A stretch of 64,000 nucleotides of DNA from Croceibacterium selenioxidans (GTDB taxonomy: Bacteria; Pseudomonadota; Alphaproteobacteria; Sphingomonadales; Sphingomonadaceae), in the NCBI RefSeq assembly GCF_018599195.1, contig NZ_JAHFVK010000002.1, positions 372,001-436,000 on the forward strand, given 5' to 3'. The translations under genes and the position numbers were made by a program. Under the pieces are notes generated by a model. That model did no database searches. It was not told where the DNA came from and saw only the letters and a list, made by a program, of their open reading frames with translations. Shown here in pieces: positions 45,811 through 53,870 of the stretch. The stretch's first letter is position 1. Each line of letters opens with the position of its first letter.

Positions 45811-47196
45811 ATGCTGCGCAGCCGACTGCTTGGCGCCACCGCCGTGCTTGCTTTTGCGATGACCGCGTCGTGCGGTGGCGGAGGCTCCGGCTCGGGAGGC
45901 ACGCCAACACCTACCCCAGCCCCCACCCCTGTGCCGACACCCACCCCCACTCCCGTGGCGCCGACCGCTCGAGCTTTCGGGGCAAGCACGGGCCCCTGCT
46001 ACGTCTATCTGCATCCTACAACCGCCAGGGACGGCGCCCCCGAAGGGGTGGGTGACTGTTCGCGGGAAGGGACTTTTGGTCCCGGCGCGGGTTACCTGCG
46101 GGGATACGAGGGCGGCACCAAGCACATTGCGAACTACGACAAGAGCTATGTCCTGGTGATAGGCATCGATAGCGCGTCGGCCACCGTCTACCGCTATACC
46201 GGGCCGCTCGGGTCGCAGATCTACTCCCCACTCACGTCCCTTATCGAGGGCGCAGGGAGCCAAGCCCGCGTCAAGCGTGCTTTCGGCCTCAATAGCGGCC
46301 CATTCGCCCTGGGCTCCGATCGCGACCTGACCGCCTTCGATCCTGCGGCCGCCCTGGCTTCGAGCGACACCGCCCTGCGGCAGGACGGGGCGCGCATCGC
46401 GGCCTCCAACTTGCGTGTCATCGCGACCGCGGCCGCGCTCGCCACGGTGCATTATGGAGACGATACGCCGCTCCAGAACATCTATTACAACGAGACGATC
46501 TACTACTCGGACCTGGGCGCTATGCTCGCCGCGGACGATGGTTACCTGTTCGAGAATTCGCGGATGACGGACCTCCTGACCAGCCTTATCCCGGCGGGGA
46601 AGTATCGCCAGGACGTGCTCTCTGCCGCCGCCCATCTCATCGACGTCTATGCCGCCACCATCGGCGTCCAGGTGTCCGACACCGAGAGCGCCGCGCAGTT
46701 CATGCTCGGCATCAGGGGTTACCTGGAGCCCCGGCTCGTCTCCTTGCTCAAGGCCAACACCGCCGCAGCCGCCACGGAGGCCCTGCAAGCCAATGTGTTC
46801 CTGATAACCGAAGAGACGAAAATCTTCCGGGAGCACCTGCCGTTTCCGACCACCGGCTACTTCTTCCCGACAACGGACTTCTTCATCGGCGTCAGTGGAA
46901 CGCCGCTCCCTATCAACACTAAGTGGACGCCCACTGCCAACGGAAGCATTCTGGGCGAGGATCTCTATTGGCGCGCGGCGGCCGATGGCGGGGGGCTCGG
47001 CAATCCGGAACTCCAGGGAATCGACTCCATCAGCGTCTCCACAGCCAACGCGGCGCGCATCACCGCAACCCTAACGGGGGACACCATCACGGTGAATGCC
47101 GTTCCAGGCTTCAAGGGCACGGCCTACTTCGACTACCGGGTGACCCATCAAAGCGGCGAGCAAGGCACCGGGCGCGTCTATGTGTTGCTGAGATAG
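45811..47196 (+). CDS. Large exported protein with Pro/Thr linker and C-terminal Ig/cadherin-like domain
   Basis: A 461-residue protein: N-terminal signal with a cysteine at position 21 (TASCGGGG; a weak lipobox), a Pro/Thr-rich linker (PTPTPAPTPVPTPTPTP, about 31-49), a central globular domain (about 55-365) I do not recognise, and a C-terminal beta domain (about 375-461) with DTITVNAVPGFKGTAYFDYRVTHQSGEQGTGRVYV, which resembles bacterial cadherin/Ig-like modules of surface proteins. ATG 45811 follows TTGGAGGGGG. It is likely on the cell surface or in the periplasm. Confidence 0.65.
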   Translation: MLRSRLLGATAVLAFAMTASCGGGGSGSGGTPTPTPAPTPVPTPTPTPVAPTARAFGASTGPCYVYLHPTTARDGAPEGVGDCSREGTFGPGAGYLRGYEGGTKHIANYDKSYVLVIGIDSASATVYRYTGPLGSQIYSPLTSLIEGAGSQARVKRAFGLNSGPFALGSDRDLTAFDPAAALASSDTALRQDGARIAASNLRVIATAAALATVHYGDDTPLQNIYYNETIYYSDLGAMLAADDGYLFENSRMTDLLTSLIPAGKYRQDVLSAAAHLIDVYAATIGVQVSDTESAAQFMLGIRGYLEPRLVSLLKANTAAAATEALQANVFLITEETKIFREHLPFPTTGYFFPTTDFFIGVSGTPLPINTKWTPTANGSILGEDLYWRAAADGGGLGNPELQGIDSISVSTANAARITATLTGDTITVNAVPGFKGTAYFDYRVTHQSGEQGTGRVYVLLR

Positions 47197-47250
47197 GCGA
47201 CGGCCTGCTTTGGCTGGAAAGCGGAAGTTGGCCGCGGGCGCTTACGTCCC

Positions 47251-47604
47251 TCAATATTCAAGTGGCCGAATCCGACTACGGCGTCGCTTAAGCCACCGTC
47301 GCAAAAGCACGGTACCAATGAGCAAACCGAGAACCAGAGGAAGGAACCATAACCAAGCGAAGAGCAAAAGCTCATAGGTTTGGCCGTTACTTAACAGCTT
47401 TGGGCTATGGTAAAGGTAGTTTAGCCAGCATCCCCGTCCGTGGCAGTTAGATCCGTAGGCCTCCGGCCAACTGGTTTCGTGCATCAGCCAGATGCCAGGG
47501 GCTACGAACGCGAGAATGATCGCTGTCAGTCCGCCAAAAAAGACGATGAACCGCGACGGACCCATGACCCGATAAAGGTCTTTCATTTCCCCGAACCAGT
47601 CCAT
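47251..47604 (-). CDS. Small membrane protein of unknown function
   Basis: A protein of 117 residues from MDWFGEMKDLYRVMGP, or 148 from an in-frame ATG at 47697. It has two hydrophobic segments (SRFIVFFGGLTAIILAFVAPGIWLM and LLLFAWLWFLPLVLGLLIGTVLL) around a short cysteine-containing loop (GSNCHGRGCWLNYLYHS) that could form a disulfide. Neither start has a clear ribosome-binding site. Base composition here is lower in GC than around it, which may mean recent acquisition. Function unknown. Confidence 0.5.
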   Translation of the reverse strand: MDWFGEMKDLYRVMGPSRFIVFFGGLTAIILAFVAPGIWLMHETSWPEAYGSNCHGRGCWLNYLYHSPKLLSNGQTYELLLFAWLWFLPLVLGLLIGTVLLRRWLKRRRSRIRPLEY

Positions 47605-47768
47605 TGGATATTCGTAGGATCTCAACTGGCCGCTGTCATCGGACAAACAAGCAGATGTCCGCAAGGGGTCGTAGGCCGTCATCCCAAGGCGCCACAATCG
47701 CGCCCACAGTCAGCGGGCGTCATGATGCGCGTCTCACCGCAATCCTCGCAAAGGGCTCCCCGACGCCC

Positions 47769-48299
47769 TCAAACCAGCGCGTAGTACCGCAACAAATTCC
47801 CGTCGCTCCGCCGTTCACCCACGCCGATAAAGACATGCTTGGTCAGCCAGTCGTGCTTGCCGACCGGGCATTCGAAAGTCGGGTTGCCGCGCAAATAGTA
47901 ATCCTCGTGCGGAACGGGATCGCCGCCGTTGAAGGCCCAGTCGCGCAGGCGCTGCATGGTGTCGGGCTTGCGGCCCCAGAGGAAGCCCTTGTTGTTGAGC
48001 AGGATTACGGTGCCGTCGTCCTCCTCCAACAAATAACGGGCGTCGAACACGGCCACGTCGTCGGGCCGGAAGTAGGCATAATCGCCGCCAGACCCGGGGA
48101 TCGCGCGGCCCTTGAGGCGCGGGCCTTCGAACGTGCCGCCCTGGACCAGCACGGCGCTGCGCATCCCGCCGGCCGGAACCGGAGCCATGGTGTAGACCTC
48201 CGGGAAGGTCAGGCGGACCTCCATCACGAACTCCAGACGCGGATTGTCGATGGTCGAAAACGGCGCCGCGAACGGTGTGGTGTCGTTGAATTCGGGCAT
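47769..48299 (-). CDS. DUF3237 family protein
   Basis: A 176-residue DUF3237 (UPF0311) protein: LEFVMEVRLTFPEVYTMAPVPAGGMRSAVLVQGGTFEGPRLKGRAIPGSGGDYAYFRPDDVAVFDARYLLEEDDGTVILLNNKGF. My recollection, to be verified, is that the stereospecific decarboxylases PhcF and PhcG of dehydrodiconiferyl alcohol catabolism in Sphingobium SYK-6 are DUF3237 proteins, which would suit this operon. ATG 48299 overlaps the SDR stop (TAATG). It is last in the GMC-SnoaL-SDR-DUF3237 operon. Confidence 0.82.
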   Translation of the reverse strand: MPEFNDTTPFAAPFSTIDNPRLEFVMEVRLTFPEVYTMAPVPAGGMRSAVLVQGGTFEGPRLKGRAIPGSGGDYAYFRPDDVAVFDARYLLEEDDGTVILLNNKGFLWGRKPDTMQRLRDWAFNGGDPVPHEDYYLRGNPTFECPVGKHDWLTKHVFIGVGERRSDGNLLRYYALV

Positions 48300-49048
48300 T
48301 AGCGCAGCTCCAGGAGGCCGCCGTCGACGAACAGGTTCGCGGCGGTAATAAACGAGGCGTCGTCGCTGGCGAGGAACAGGACGGCCTTGGCCACCTCGTC
48401 GCTTTCGCCCATGCGGTGCATCGGGATGTTGGCGATCATCATCTCCTTGAGGCCCGCCACCTGTTCTTCGGTCATGCCCGGGTTGCGGTAGAGCAACGGA
48501 GTGTCGATCGGGCCGGGGCTGACCATGTTCAGGCGGATGCCTTCCTTGACCAGCTCTTTCGCGAAGACCTTCATCGCCATGTAGAGCCCGCCCTTGGCTG
48601 CGGCATAGGCGCCGTTGCCCTCTAGCGCGCCGTGGGCCCCGATCGAGCCGGTGACCACGATCGAGCCGCCCTTGCCCATGATCCTCAGCGCCTTCTGCAA
48701 GGCGAAGACACAGCCTTTGAGGTTGATCGAGTGGACGTGGTCCCACGCCTCCTCGGTGATCCCGCGCAACGGTGCGAACCCGCCCACTCCGGCGTTGATA
48801 TAGAGCACATCGACCCGGCCATCCTCGGCCTCGACTTTCGCCACGATCTCTTCGGTCGAGTCGATGTCCGAAATGTCGGACCGGTAACCCTTGCTGCCGG
48901 GGATGCTCGCCACGGCGGCATCGATGGTTGCCTGGTCGCGTCCGGTCAGATGGACCTTGGCCCCCTCTGCGGCGAAGGCCTTGGCGGTCGCGAGCCCCAT
49001 CCCGCTGTTGCCGCCCAGCACCAGGACGATCTTGTTCTCGAAACGCAT
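48299..49048 (-). CDS. Short-chain dehydrogenase/reductase
   Basis: A 249-residue SDR: LVLGGNSGMGLATAKAFAAEGAKVHLTG (cofactor loop GGNSGMG rather than GASSGIG), NAGVGGF, catalytic serine in VTGSIGAHG, YAAAK and PGPIDTPLL. It is different from the SDRs at 13139 and 35443. The gene is 11 bases downstream of the SnoaL gene and coupled to DUF3237. It probably oxidises or reduces a hydroxyl/keto group in the same pathway as the GMC enzyme. Confidence 0.88.
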   Translation of the reverse strand: MRFENKIVLVLGGNSGMGLATAKAFAAEGAKVHLTGRDQATIDAAVASIPGSKGYRSDISDIDSTEEIVAKVEAEDGRVDVLYINAGVGGFAPLRGITEEAWDHVHSINLKGCVFALQKALRIMGKGGSIVVTGSIGAHGALEGNGAYAAAKGGLYMAMKVFAKELVKEGIRLNMVSPGPIDTPLLYRNPGMTEEQVAGLKEMMIANIPMHRMGESDEVAKAVLFLASDDASFITAANLFVDGGLLELR

Positions 49049-49059
49049 TGTCTAAACCC

Positions 49060-49449
49060 TCAAAACGGCGAGTTCGGGTTTGGCCCGCCCTCGATCACAT
49101 CCTGCATGACATCCCAGTGCTCGGCGATCAGGCCGTTCTCGACGCGGAAGATGTCGATCACCGCCCAGCCCAGGTCATCGGGCCAGCGGCGCACGTGGTA
49201 ATGGACGGTCACGTGGTCGCCATCGACGAAGGCGCGCTTTACGTCGTGCACCGCCTTGGGCGTCTGCTCGCGGATCATGTCGAGGAACGCCTTCAGGCTC
49301 GCCACGCCCGGCTCGACGGATTGGTTATGCTGGATGTAGCCGGGCGAGATGAACCGGTCGACCGCGCCCGAATCCATCGGGTTCAACACCTGCGCGAACA
49401 TGTCGAGCACGAGTTTGAGGTTGGCCTCTTCCTGCGGGGTCCGGCTCAT
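49060..49449 (-). CDS. SnoaL-like (NTF2-fold) protein
   Basis: A 129-residue SnoaL protein with SPGYIQHNQSVEPG, HDVKRAFVDGDHVTVHYHVRR and the ending GLIAEHWDVMQDVIEGGPNPNSPF. It is the clear paralogue of the protein at 700 (shared YIQHN, HDVKR, the histidine strand, EHWDV.Q). It starts inside the GMC stop codon (ATGA overlap) and is followed by the SDR gene. A cofactor-free step between the oxidase and the SDR is the natural inference. Confidence 0.8.
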   Translation of the reverse strand: MSRTPQEEANLKLVLDMFAQVLNPMDSGAVDRFISPGYIQHNQSVEPGVASLKAFLDMIREQTPKAVHDVKRAFVDGDHVTVHYHVRRWPDDLGWAVIDIFRVENGLIAEHWDVMQDVIEGGPNPNSPF

Positions 49450-51116
49450 GCGGCCCTTCCGTTCGTCCTGAGCCTGTCGATAGGGGCGGGAAGCTCGGCC
49501 CGCGCAAGGCTGCGGCCGCGGATCAGGTCGGCGGCCTTCTCTCCGATCATGATGCACGGAAGGTTGGTATTGCCGCCGGGGACGGTCGGCATGACCGACG
49601 CATCCGCCACGCGCAGGCCCTCGACTCCGATCACCCGCAGCTCAGGATCGACCACCGCGTTGGATCCCGTGCCCATCGCGCAAGTGCTGGTCGGGTGCTG
49701 GGCGCAATAGCAACTGGCCCGGATGTAGGCGTCGAGCTCGTCGTCGCTGTCGACCTGCACGCCGGGCGTGCGCTCGCCCGAGAGCAGGTCGCCCATCGGG
49801 GAAGTGTTGTAGATCTTGCGTGCGGTGCGGATCGCCCGGCGCATCTGCTCGCGGTCTGATTCCTCGGCCATGATGTTGAGCGTGACTGCCGCGACCTCGC
49901 GTGGGTCGGCGCTCTTGAGTTCGACCCAGCCGCGGCTGTCGGGATGGAGCTGGACCAGCCCCGCCCAGAACACGTGCTCCTGCACCGCACGGATGCCAGG
50001 GAACCAGGGCATGGCGTCGAAGCGGATCGGGTTGACCATGATCTGCAGGTCGGGCCGCTCGAGATGCGGCGCGGTGCGGATCACCACGTTGCAGGAATTG
50101 ACCTGCGTCGCCATCGGCCCCTTGCCGGTTACCATCCAGCGCGCGGCGTTGAGCGCGATCTTGTCCCACCGCAACTGGTTGAGGAAGGTGACCGGGTACT
50201 TGGCGTTGAACTCGAGGCTTGCCGTCGGATGCTCCTGCAGATTGCGCCCCACGCCGGGGCTCTCGTGCACCACGGCGATGCCATGGTCCTTGAGATGCGC
50301 GGAAGGTCCGATCCCGCTCAGCAGCAACAAGTGCGGGGAGTTGTAGGCGCCGCCCGAGAGGATCACCTCGCGCCGGGCGCGCACGATCTTGGGCTCACCA
50401 CCGTTGTCGATCTCCACGCCGACACAGCGCTTGCCTTCGAACACGAGCTTGCGAACCAGCACGCCCGAGCGGACGTCGAGGTTCTGTCGGCCCATCGCGG
50501 GCTTGAGGTAAGCGGTGGCGGCGCTGACGCGGCGGCCGTTGCGGTCGACCGTCTGTTCGCCGCGGGCGAAGCCTTCTGGGTGGTCGCCGGCGAGGTCGTC
50601 GCTGGTCGAGAACCCGGCGGCCTCGGCCGTCGCCATCATCTCTTCATGTAGCAGGTAGGGGGAATCGATCGGCCGCACCTGCACCGGTCCGCCGGCGCCG
50701 TGGTAGGTGCCCTCGCCGCGCCAGGAGTCTTCCGACTTCTTGAAGTAGGGCAGCACATCGGCAAACGACCATCCGTTCGCGCCCATTTGCGCCCATTGGT
50801 CATAGTCCGCCGGATGCCCGCGCATCGCGAACATCCCGTTGATCGAGCCCGAGCCCCCGATCACCTTCCCGCGCGGCAGCGGCATGCGACGTCCGTCGAG
50901 ATGAGGTTCGGGCTCTGTCCAGTAGGTCCAGTTGAAGCGCGGGTCGGGCATCGCTTTGAGGAAGGCGAGCGGCATCTTGAGGTAGAGGTGCTCGTCCCGC
51001 CCGCCGGCCTCTAGCAGCAGTACGTTGGTGCCCGGGTCTTCGCTCAGCCGTGCCGCGACGACGCAGCCCGTGCTCCCCGCGCCCACGACAATGTAATCGA
51101 ATGCCTCTTCAGTCAC
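49446..51116 (-). CDS. GMC-family FAD oxidoreductase (choline-dehydrogenase-like)
   Basis: A 556-residue GMC flavoprotein. The N-terminal FAD motif is YIVVGAGSTGCVVAARLSED; PRGKVIGGSGSINGMFAMRG is GMC signature 1; VILSGGAYNSPHLLLLSGIGP signature 2; the active-site histidine lies in CYCAQHPTSTCAMG and the asparagine in VPGGNTNLPCIMIGEKAADLI. Such enzymes oxidise alcohols, and membrane-associated GMC enzymes PhcC and PhcD act on a lignin phenylcoumaran in Sphingobium. No signal peptide is visible. It is the first gene of a four-gene operon and shares a palindrome-bearing promoter region with the divergent SnoaL gene at 51197. Confidence 0.92.
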   Translation of the reverse strand: MTEEAFDYIVVGAGSTGCVVAARLSEDPGTNVLLLEAGGRDEHLYLKMPLAFLKAMPDPRFNWTYWTEPEPHLDGRRMPLPRGKVIGGSGSINGMFAMRGHPADYDQWAQMGANGWSFADVLPYFKKSEDSWRGEGTYHGAGGPVQVRPIDSPYLLHEEMMATAEAAGFSTSDDLAGDHPEGFARGEQTVDRNGRRVSAATAYLKPAMGRQNLDVRSGVLVRKLVFEGKRCVGVEIDNGGEPKIVRARREVILSGGAYNSPHLLLLSGIGPSAHLKDHGIAVVHESPGVGRNLQEHPTASLEFNAKYPVTFLNQLRWDKIALNAARWMVTGKGPMATQVNSCNVVIRTAPHLERPDLQIMVNPIRFDAMPWFPGIRAVQEHVFWAGLVQLHPDSRGWVELKSADPREVAAVTLNIMAEESDREQMRRAIRTARKIYNTSPMGDLLSGERTPGVQVDSDDELDAYIRASCYCAQHPTSTCAMGTGSNAVVDPELRVIGVEGLRVADASVMPTVPGGNTNLPCIMIGEKAADLIRGRSLARAELPAPIDRLRTNGRAA

Positions 51117-51161
51117 GCACCACTCTCCTTGAGCCCCGTCGCAGGGGGCCTTGCCGCATTG

Positions 51162-51175
51162 CTAACGATCGTTAG
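51162..51175. promoter_or_regulatory. Palindrome CTAACGATCGTTAG between divergent genes
   Basis: A perfect 14-bp palindrome lies 46 bases before the GMC start and 21 bases before the SnoaL start. Its core differs by one base from the TAACGACCGTTA repeat at 9721 before the aldehyde dehydrogenase. It looks like an operator for a shared repressor. Confidence 0.55.
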
Positions 51176-51196
51176 GATCACTGGCAAGGAGAGGCC

Positions 51197-51589
51197 ATGA
51201 CCCGAAACGATTACGAGCGCTACGCCGCTGCTTTCAACGCCCGCGACTATGACGCGGTGTTCGACTTCTATGCCGAGAACCCGCGCATGGCGTTCTTCGG
51301 CATCGAGATCACCACGCGCGAGCAGTTGCGAGCCTTCTACACCTTCCTCCACCGCTTCGTGCGGGAGACGATAACCATCGAGAAGTTCGCCTCATCAGAG
51401 GAGCTGGCGGCAGTCGAAGGGGTGATCCGCATCGAGGGGATCGAAGACCTCACACGCGAAACTCTCGACGCCAACGGGATGCAGGCCTTCTTCCCCATCG
51501 CCAAGGGCGAGGTCCAGGAGATGCGGCAATATATTCACTACCATCTCAAGGACGGTAAGATCGAAAGCGTGGGTTGCGCACTGGTCTGA
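51197..51589 (+). CDS. SnoaL/NTF2-fold protein
   Basis: A 130-residue NTF2-like protein: RNDYERYAAAFNARDYDAVFDFYAENPRMAFFGIEITTREQLRAFYTFLHRFV and MRQYIHYHLKDGKIESVGCALV. ATG 51197 follows AAGGAGAGG. It is divergent from the GMC operon and separated from it only by the palindrome at 51162. A second, different SnoaL gene is part of that operon. Role unknown; probably the same pathway. Confidence 0.75.
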   Translation: MTRNDYERYAAAFNARDYDAVFDFYAENPRMAFFGIEITTREQLRAFYTFLHRFVRETITIEKFASSEELAAVEGVIRIEGIEDLTRETLDANGMQAFFPIAKGEVQEMRQYIHYHLKDGKIESVGCALV

Positions 51590-51686
51590 CGCCCTGGCGT
51601 TGGCGAAGGCGCGACGGCGAAGCGGGCGAATCCTCTCGGGAATGACTTTTCAACCCGGGGACACCTAACTTCTTCACCCTTGCGGC

Positions 51687-51705
51687 AATTTCGCATATCT
51701 GAAAT
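51687..51705. promoter_or_regulatory. Candidate operator ATTTC-N2-ATAT-N2-GAAAT before the MetE-core/iclR pair
   Basis: An 18-bp inverted repeat ends 11 bases before the MetE-core start. It matches the site at 56071 in 14 of 18 positions. Sites of the form TTTCG-NNTAT-C-GAAA fit IclR-family binding, and the iclR gene is the next-but-one downstream, so autoregulation is likely. Confidence 0.55.
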
Positions 51706-51715
51706 AGCTGCCGAC

Positions 51716-52840
51716 ATGATCAAGACTACACATGTCGGCAGCCTACCTCGTGGCCCAGAACTCGTTCCGTTGCTCCTCGCCCGTGACAAGGGGGAGGCTT
51801 ACGACGAAGCCGAGTTCGACACGCTGGTGCAAGCGGCTGTCGACCAGGCGGTGAAGGACCAGGTCGACGCCGGCGTCAGCGTCGTGAGCGACGGCGAACT
51901 CGGCAAGGTCGGCTATTCGACCTACATCATCGAACGCCTCAGCGGCTTCGGCGGCCATTCCCCGCGCAAGCCAGCGCTCGACCTCGCCGCAGTGCCGGAG
52001 CTGTCGAAGAAGCTCGCCCACATCATGGGCGCTCAGGAATTCACTCGCGCCTCGGCCATCGACAAGGTCGAGCTGGTCAACCTGCAGCCGCTTCACGACG
52101 ATATCCGCCGCTTCAAGTCGGCGATGGAGAAGCACGGCCAGGGCGTCGAAGGCTTCCTTAATTCGGCCAGCCCGGGCCTGATCACGGCGTTCCAGCCGAA
52201 CCAGTTCTACCCCACCCACGAAGCCTACCTGGCGGATCTCGCCGACGCGATGCGTCCGGAATACGAGGCGATCGTCGACGCCGGCTTCCAGCTGCAACTC
52301 GACTGTCCCGACCTCGCGATGAGCCGCCACACCGGCTACCAGGACATGGACGAGGCGGAGTTCCTCAAGACGATCACCGCCAATGTGGAGGCGCTCAACG
52401 CCGCCACCGCGAACATCGCGCCGGAAAAGCTGCGCATGCACGTGTGCTGGGGCAACTACGAAGGCCCGCACGACTTCGACATTCCGCTCGAGAAGATCAT
52501 CGACGTGGTGCTCTCGGCCCGCCCCGCCACGATCCTGTTCGAGGCCGCCAACCCGCGCCACGAGCACGAGTGGGTCGTGTGGAAGGCGGCCGACACAACC
52601 GGCAAGATTCTCGCTCCCGGCTTCATCGATTCCTGTTCGAACTACATCGAGACTGCTGAGCTGATCGCCCAGCGGATCGAACGGTTCGCCGCTTTCGTCG
52701 GCAAGGACAGGGTCGTCGCCAGTTCCGACTGTGGGTTCGGCACCTTCGCCGGTTACGGCAAGATCGACCCCGCGGTTGCATGGAAGAAACTCAAGGCGCT
52801 GCGCGAGGGCGCGGATATTGCCGACAACCGGATAGGATAG
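51716..52840 (+). CDS. MetE C-terminal-domain (core methionine-synthase-like) protein
   Basis: A 374-residue protein of the Meth_synt_2/UROD-like barrel type, opening with TTHVGSLPR, the classical MetE/epoxyalkane:CoM transferase start. The zinc site is complete: H242-V-C244 (MHVCWGN), E276 (LFEAANPR) and C339 (SSDCGFGTF). No N-terminal MetE domain is present. It differs clearly from the protein at 6175. ATG 51716 is chosen over upstream starts because it fits the family opening. It precedes iclR by two bases and stands next to the second LigM-type gene, so handling of methyl groups is plausible, but donor and acceptor are unknown. Confidence 0.83.
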   Translation: MIKTTHVGSLPRGPELVPLLLARDKGEAYDEAEFDTLVQAAVDQAVKDQVDAGVSVVSDGELGKVGYSTYIIERLSGFGGHSPRKPALDLAAVPELSKKLAHIMGAQEFTRASAIDKVELVNLQPLHDDIRRFKSAMEKHGQGVEGFLNSASPGLITAFQPNQFYPTHEAYLADLADAMRPEYEAIVDAGFQLQLDCPDLAMSRHTGYQDMDEAEFLKTITANVEALNAATANIAPEKLRMHVCWGNYEGPHDFDIPLEKIIDVVLSARPATILFEAANPRHEHEWVVWKAADTTGKILAPGFIDSCSNYIETAELIAQRIERFAAFVGKDRVVASSDCGFGTFAGYGKIDPAVAWKKLKALREGADIADNRIG

Positions 52841-52842
52841 CG

Positions 52843-53607
52843 ATGGTCGAGAACGGGTCTGTAGCCGCTGCGCAGTCCAGCCAGGTCAAATCGGCGACCC
52901 GTACGCTCGACATCATCGAATTCGTCGTCGCGCATGACCGGCCTCTTGTGGCGCAGGAGATTGCGGTCGCGCTCGGCATTCCGGTTTCGAGTCTGTCCTA
53001 CCTGCTAGGCACCCTGGTCGAGCGGGACTATCTCGCGCGGGACGGCCGCCGCTATTCCGCCGGCCCCGGCCTCGAGCGGCTGCAGGCCCGCCCCGGCGGT
53101 TTCACCCTCGCCGACCGCGCCGCGCCGCTGGTGCGAACGCTGCGCGTGCAGCTCAACGAAACGACCAGCTTCTTCGTCCGCATCGATTGGGACGTCGAGG
53201 CAATCGTCACCGAGACCAGCGAGCAGGCCCTGCGCTATTCGATCGACATCGGCCGGCGCCTGCCGATGCACGCGCTCGCCTCTGGCAAGGCGCTTCTGGC
53301 CGCACTGCCGGCGGAGGATCTCGAGCGCTACTTTGCAGAGGTCGAACGGTCGAGGTTTACGCCTACGACCGTGACCAGCGAGAAGGCGCTGCGCAAGGAC
53401 CTCGCGGAGGTACGTCGCACGGGATTCGCGGTGACCAACGAGGAATATTCGCTCGGCATCCGCGGCATTGGCCGCGTCGTGACAATGGGCGGCGACGTCG
53501 TGGGTTCGCTGTCCTTCGGTATTCCGAAGGCCCGCTTCGATGACGCCATGAAGCGCCGGGCGATGGACTTACTCGAACGCACCGCGGGCTTGCTCGAAAC
53601 CTGCTGA
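52843..53607 (+). CDS. IclR-family transcriptional regulator
   Basis: A 254-residue regulator: an N-terminal winged helix-turn-helix (about 15-85, SATRTLDIIEFVVAHDRPLVAQEIAVALGIPVSSLSYLLGTLVERDYLARDGRRYSAG) and a C-terminal effector domain (about 100-250, with GRRLPMHALASGKALLA and GFAVTNEEYSLGIRGIGRVV, the usual IclR pattern). IclR proteins commonly respond to aromatic acids. Its start is two bases after the MetE-core stop, so the two are co-transcribed. It is the only regulator in the window and the obvious candidate for the ATTTC/GAAAT sites. Confidence 0.92.
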   Translation: MVENGSVAAAQSSQVKSATRTLDIIEFVVAHDRPLVAQEIAVALGIPVSSLSYLLGTLVERDYLARDGRRYSAGPGLERLQARPGGFTLADRAAPLVRTLRVQLNETTSFFVRIDWDVEAIVTETSEQALRYSIDIGRRLPMHALASGKALLAALPAEDLERYFAEVERSRFTPTTVTSEKALRKDLAEVRRTGFAVTNEEYSLGIRGIGRVVTMGGDVVGSLSFGIPKARFDDAMKRRAMDLLERTAGLLETC

Positions 53608-53631
53608 GCGGGCGTTAGCCTCCGCCCCCTT

Positions 53632-53792
53632 CGCCCACCCCTAACCCCTCCCGCAAGCGGGAGGGGAACTGGCAGCGCTGGTACCTCCCCTCCCGCCGGC
53701 GAGAGGAAGCAACGTCAAACTCCCTTCCCGCCTGCGGGAGGATGCAACTTCAAACTCCCCTCCCGCTTGCGGGAGGGGCTGGGGGTGGGCCT
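53632..53792. repeat. Cluster of four family 1 palindromes in tandem
   Basis: Successive CCTCCCGC..GCGGGAGG hairpins begin at about 53646, 53685, 53727 and 53757, with the linkers repeating the words GCAAC-TCAAACTCCC. It looks as if the element expanded in place. It fills the gap between two convergent genes. Confidence 0.75.
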
Positions 53793-53814
53793 GTGCAAAC
53801 CCCATCCGAACCCA

Positions 53815-53850
53815 CAAATAAGGGGCGGTCACCCAACGGTGGCCGCCCCT
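53815..53850 (-). terminator. Terminator after the second LigM-type gene
   Basis: AGGGGCGGTCACC and GGTGGCCGCCCCT form a 13-base stem around CAAC; on the minus strand it is followed by TTATTTG. It lies 21 bases after the stop codon of the demethylase. Confidence 0.7.
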
Positions 53851-53870
53851 TCCTTGTTCGGTTGTCTCGC

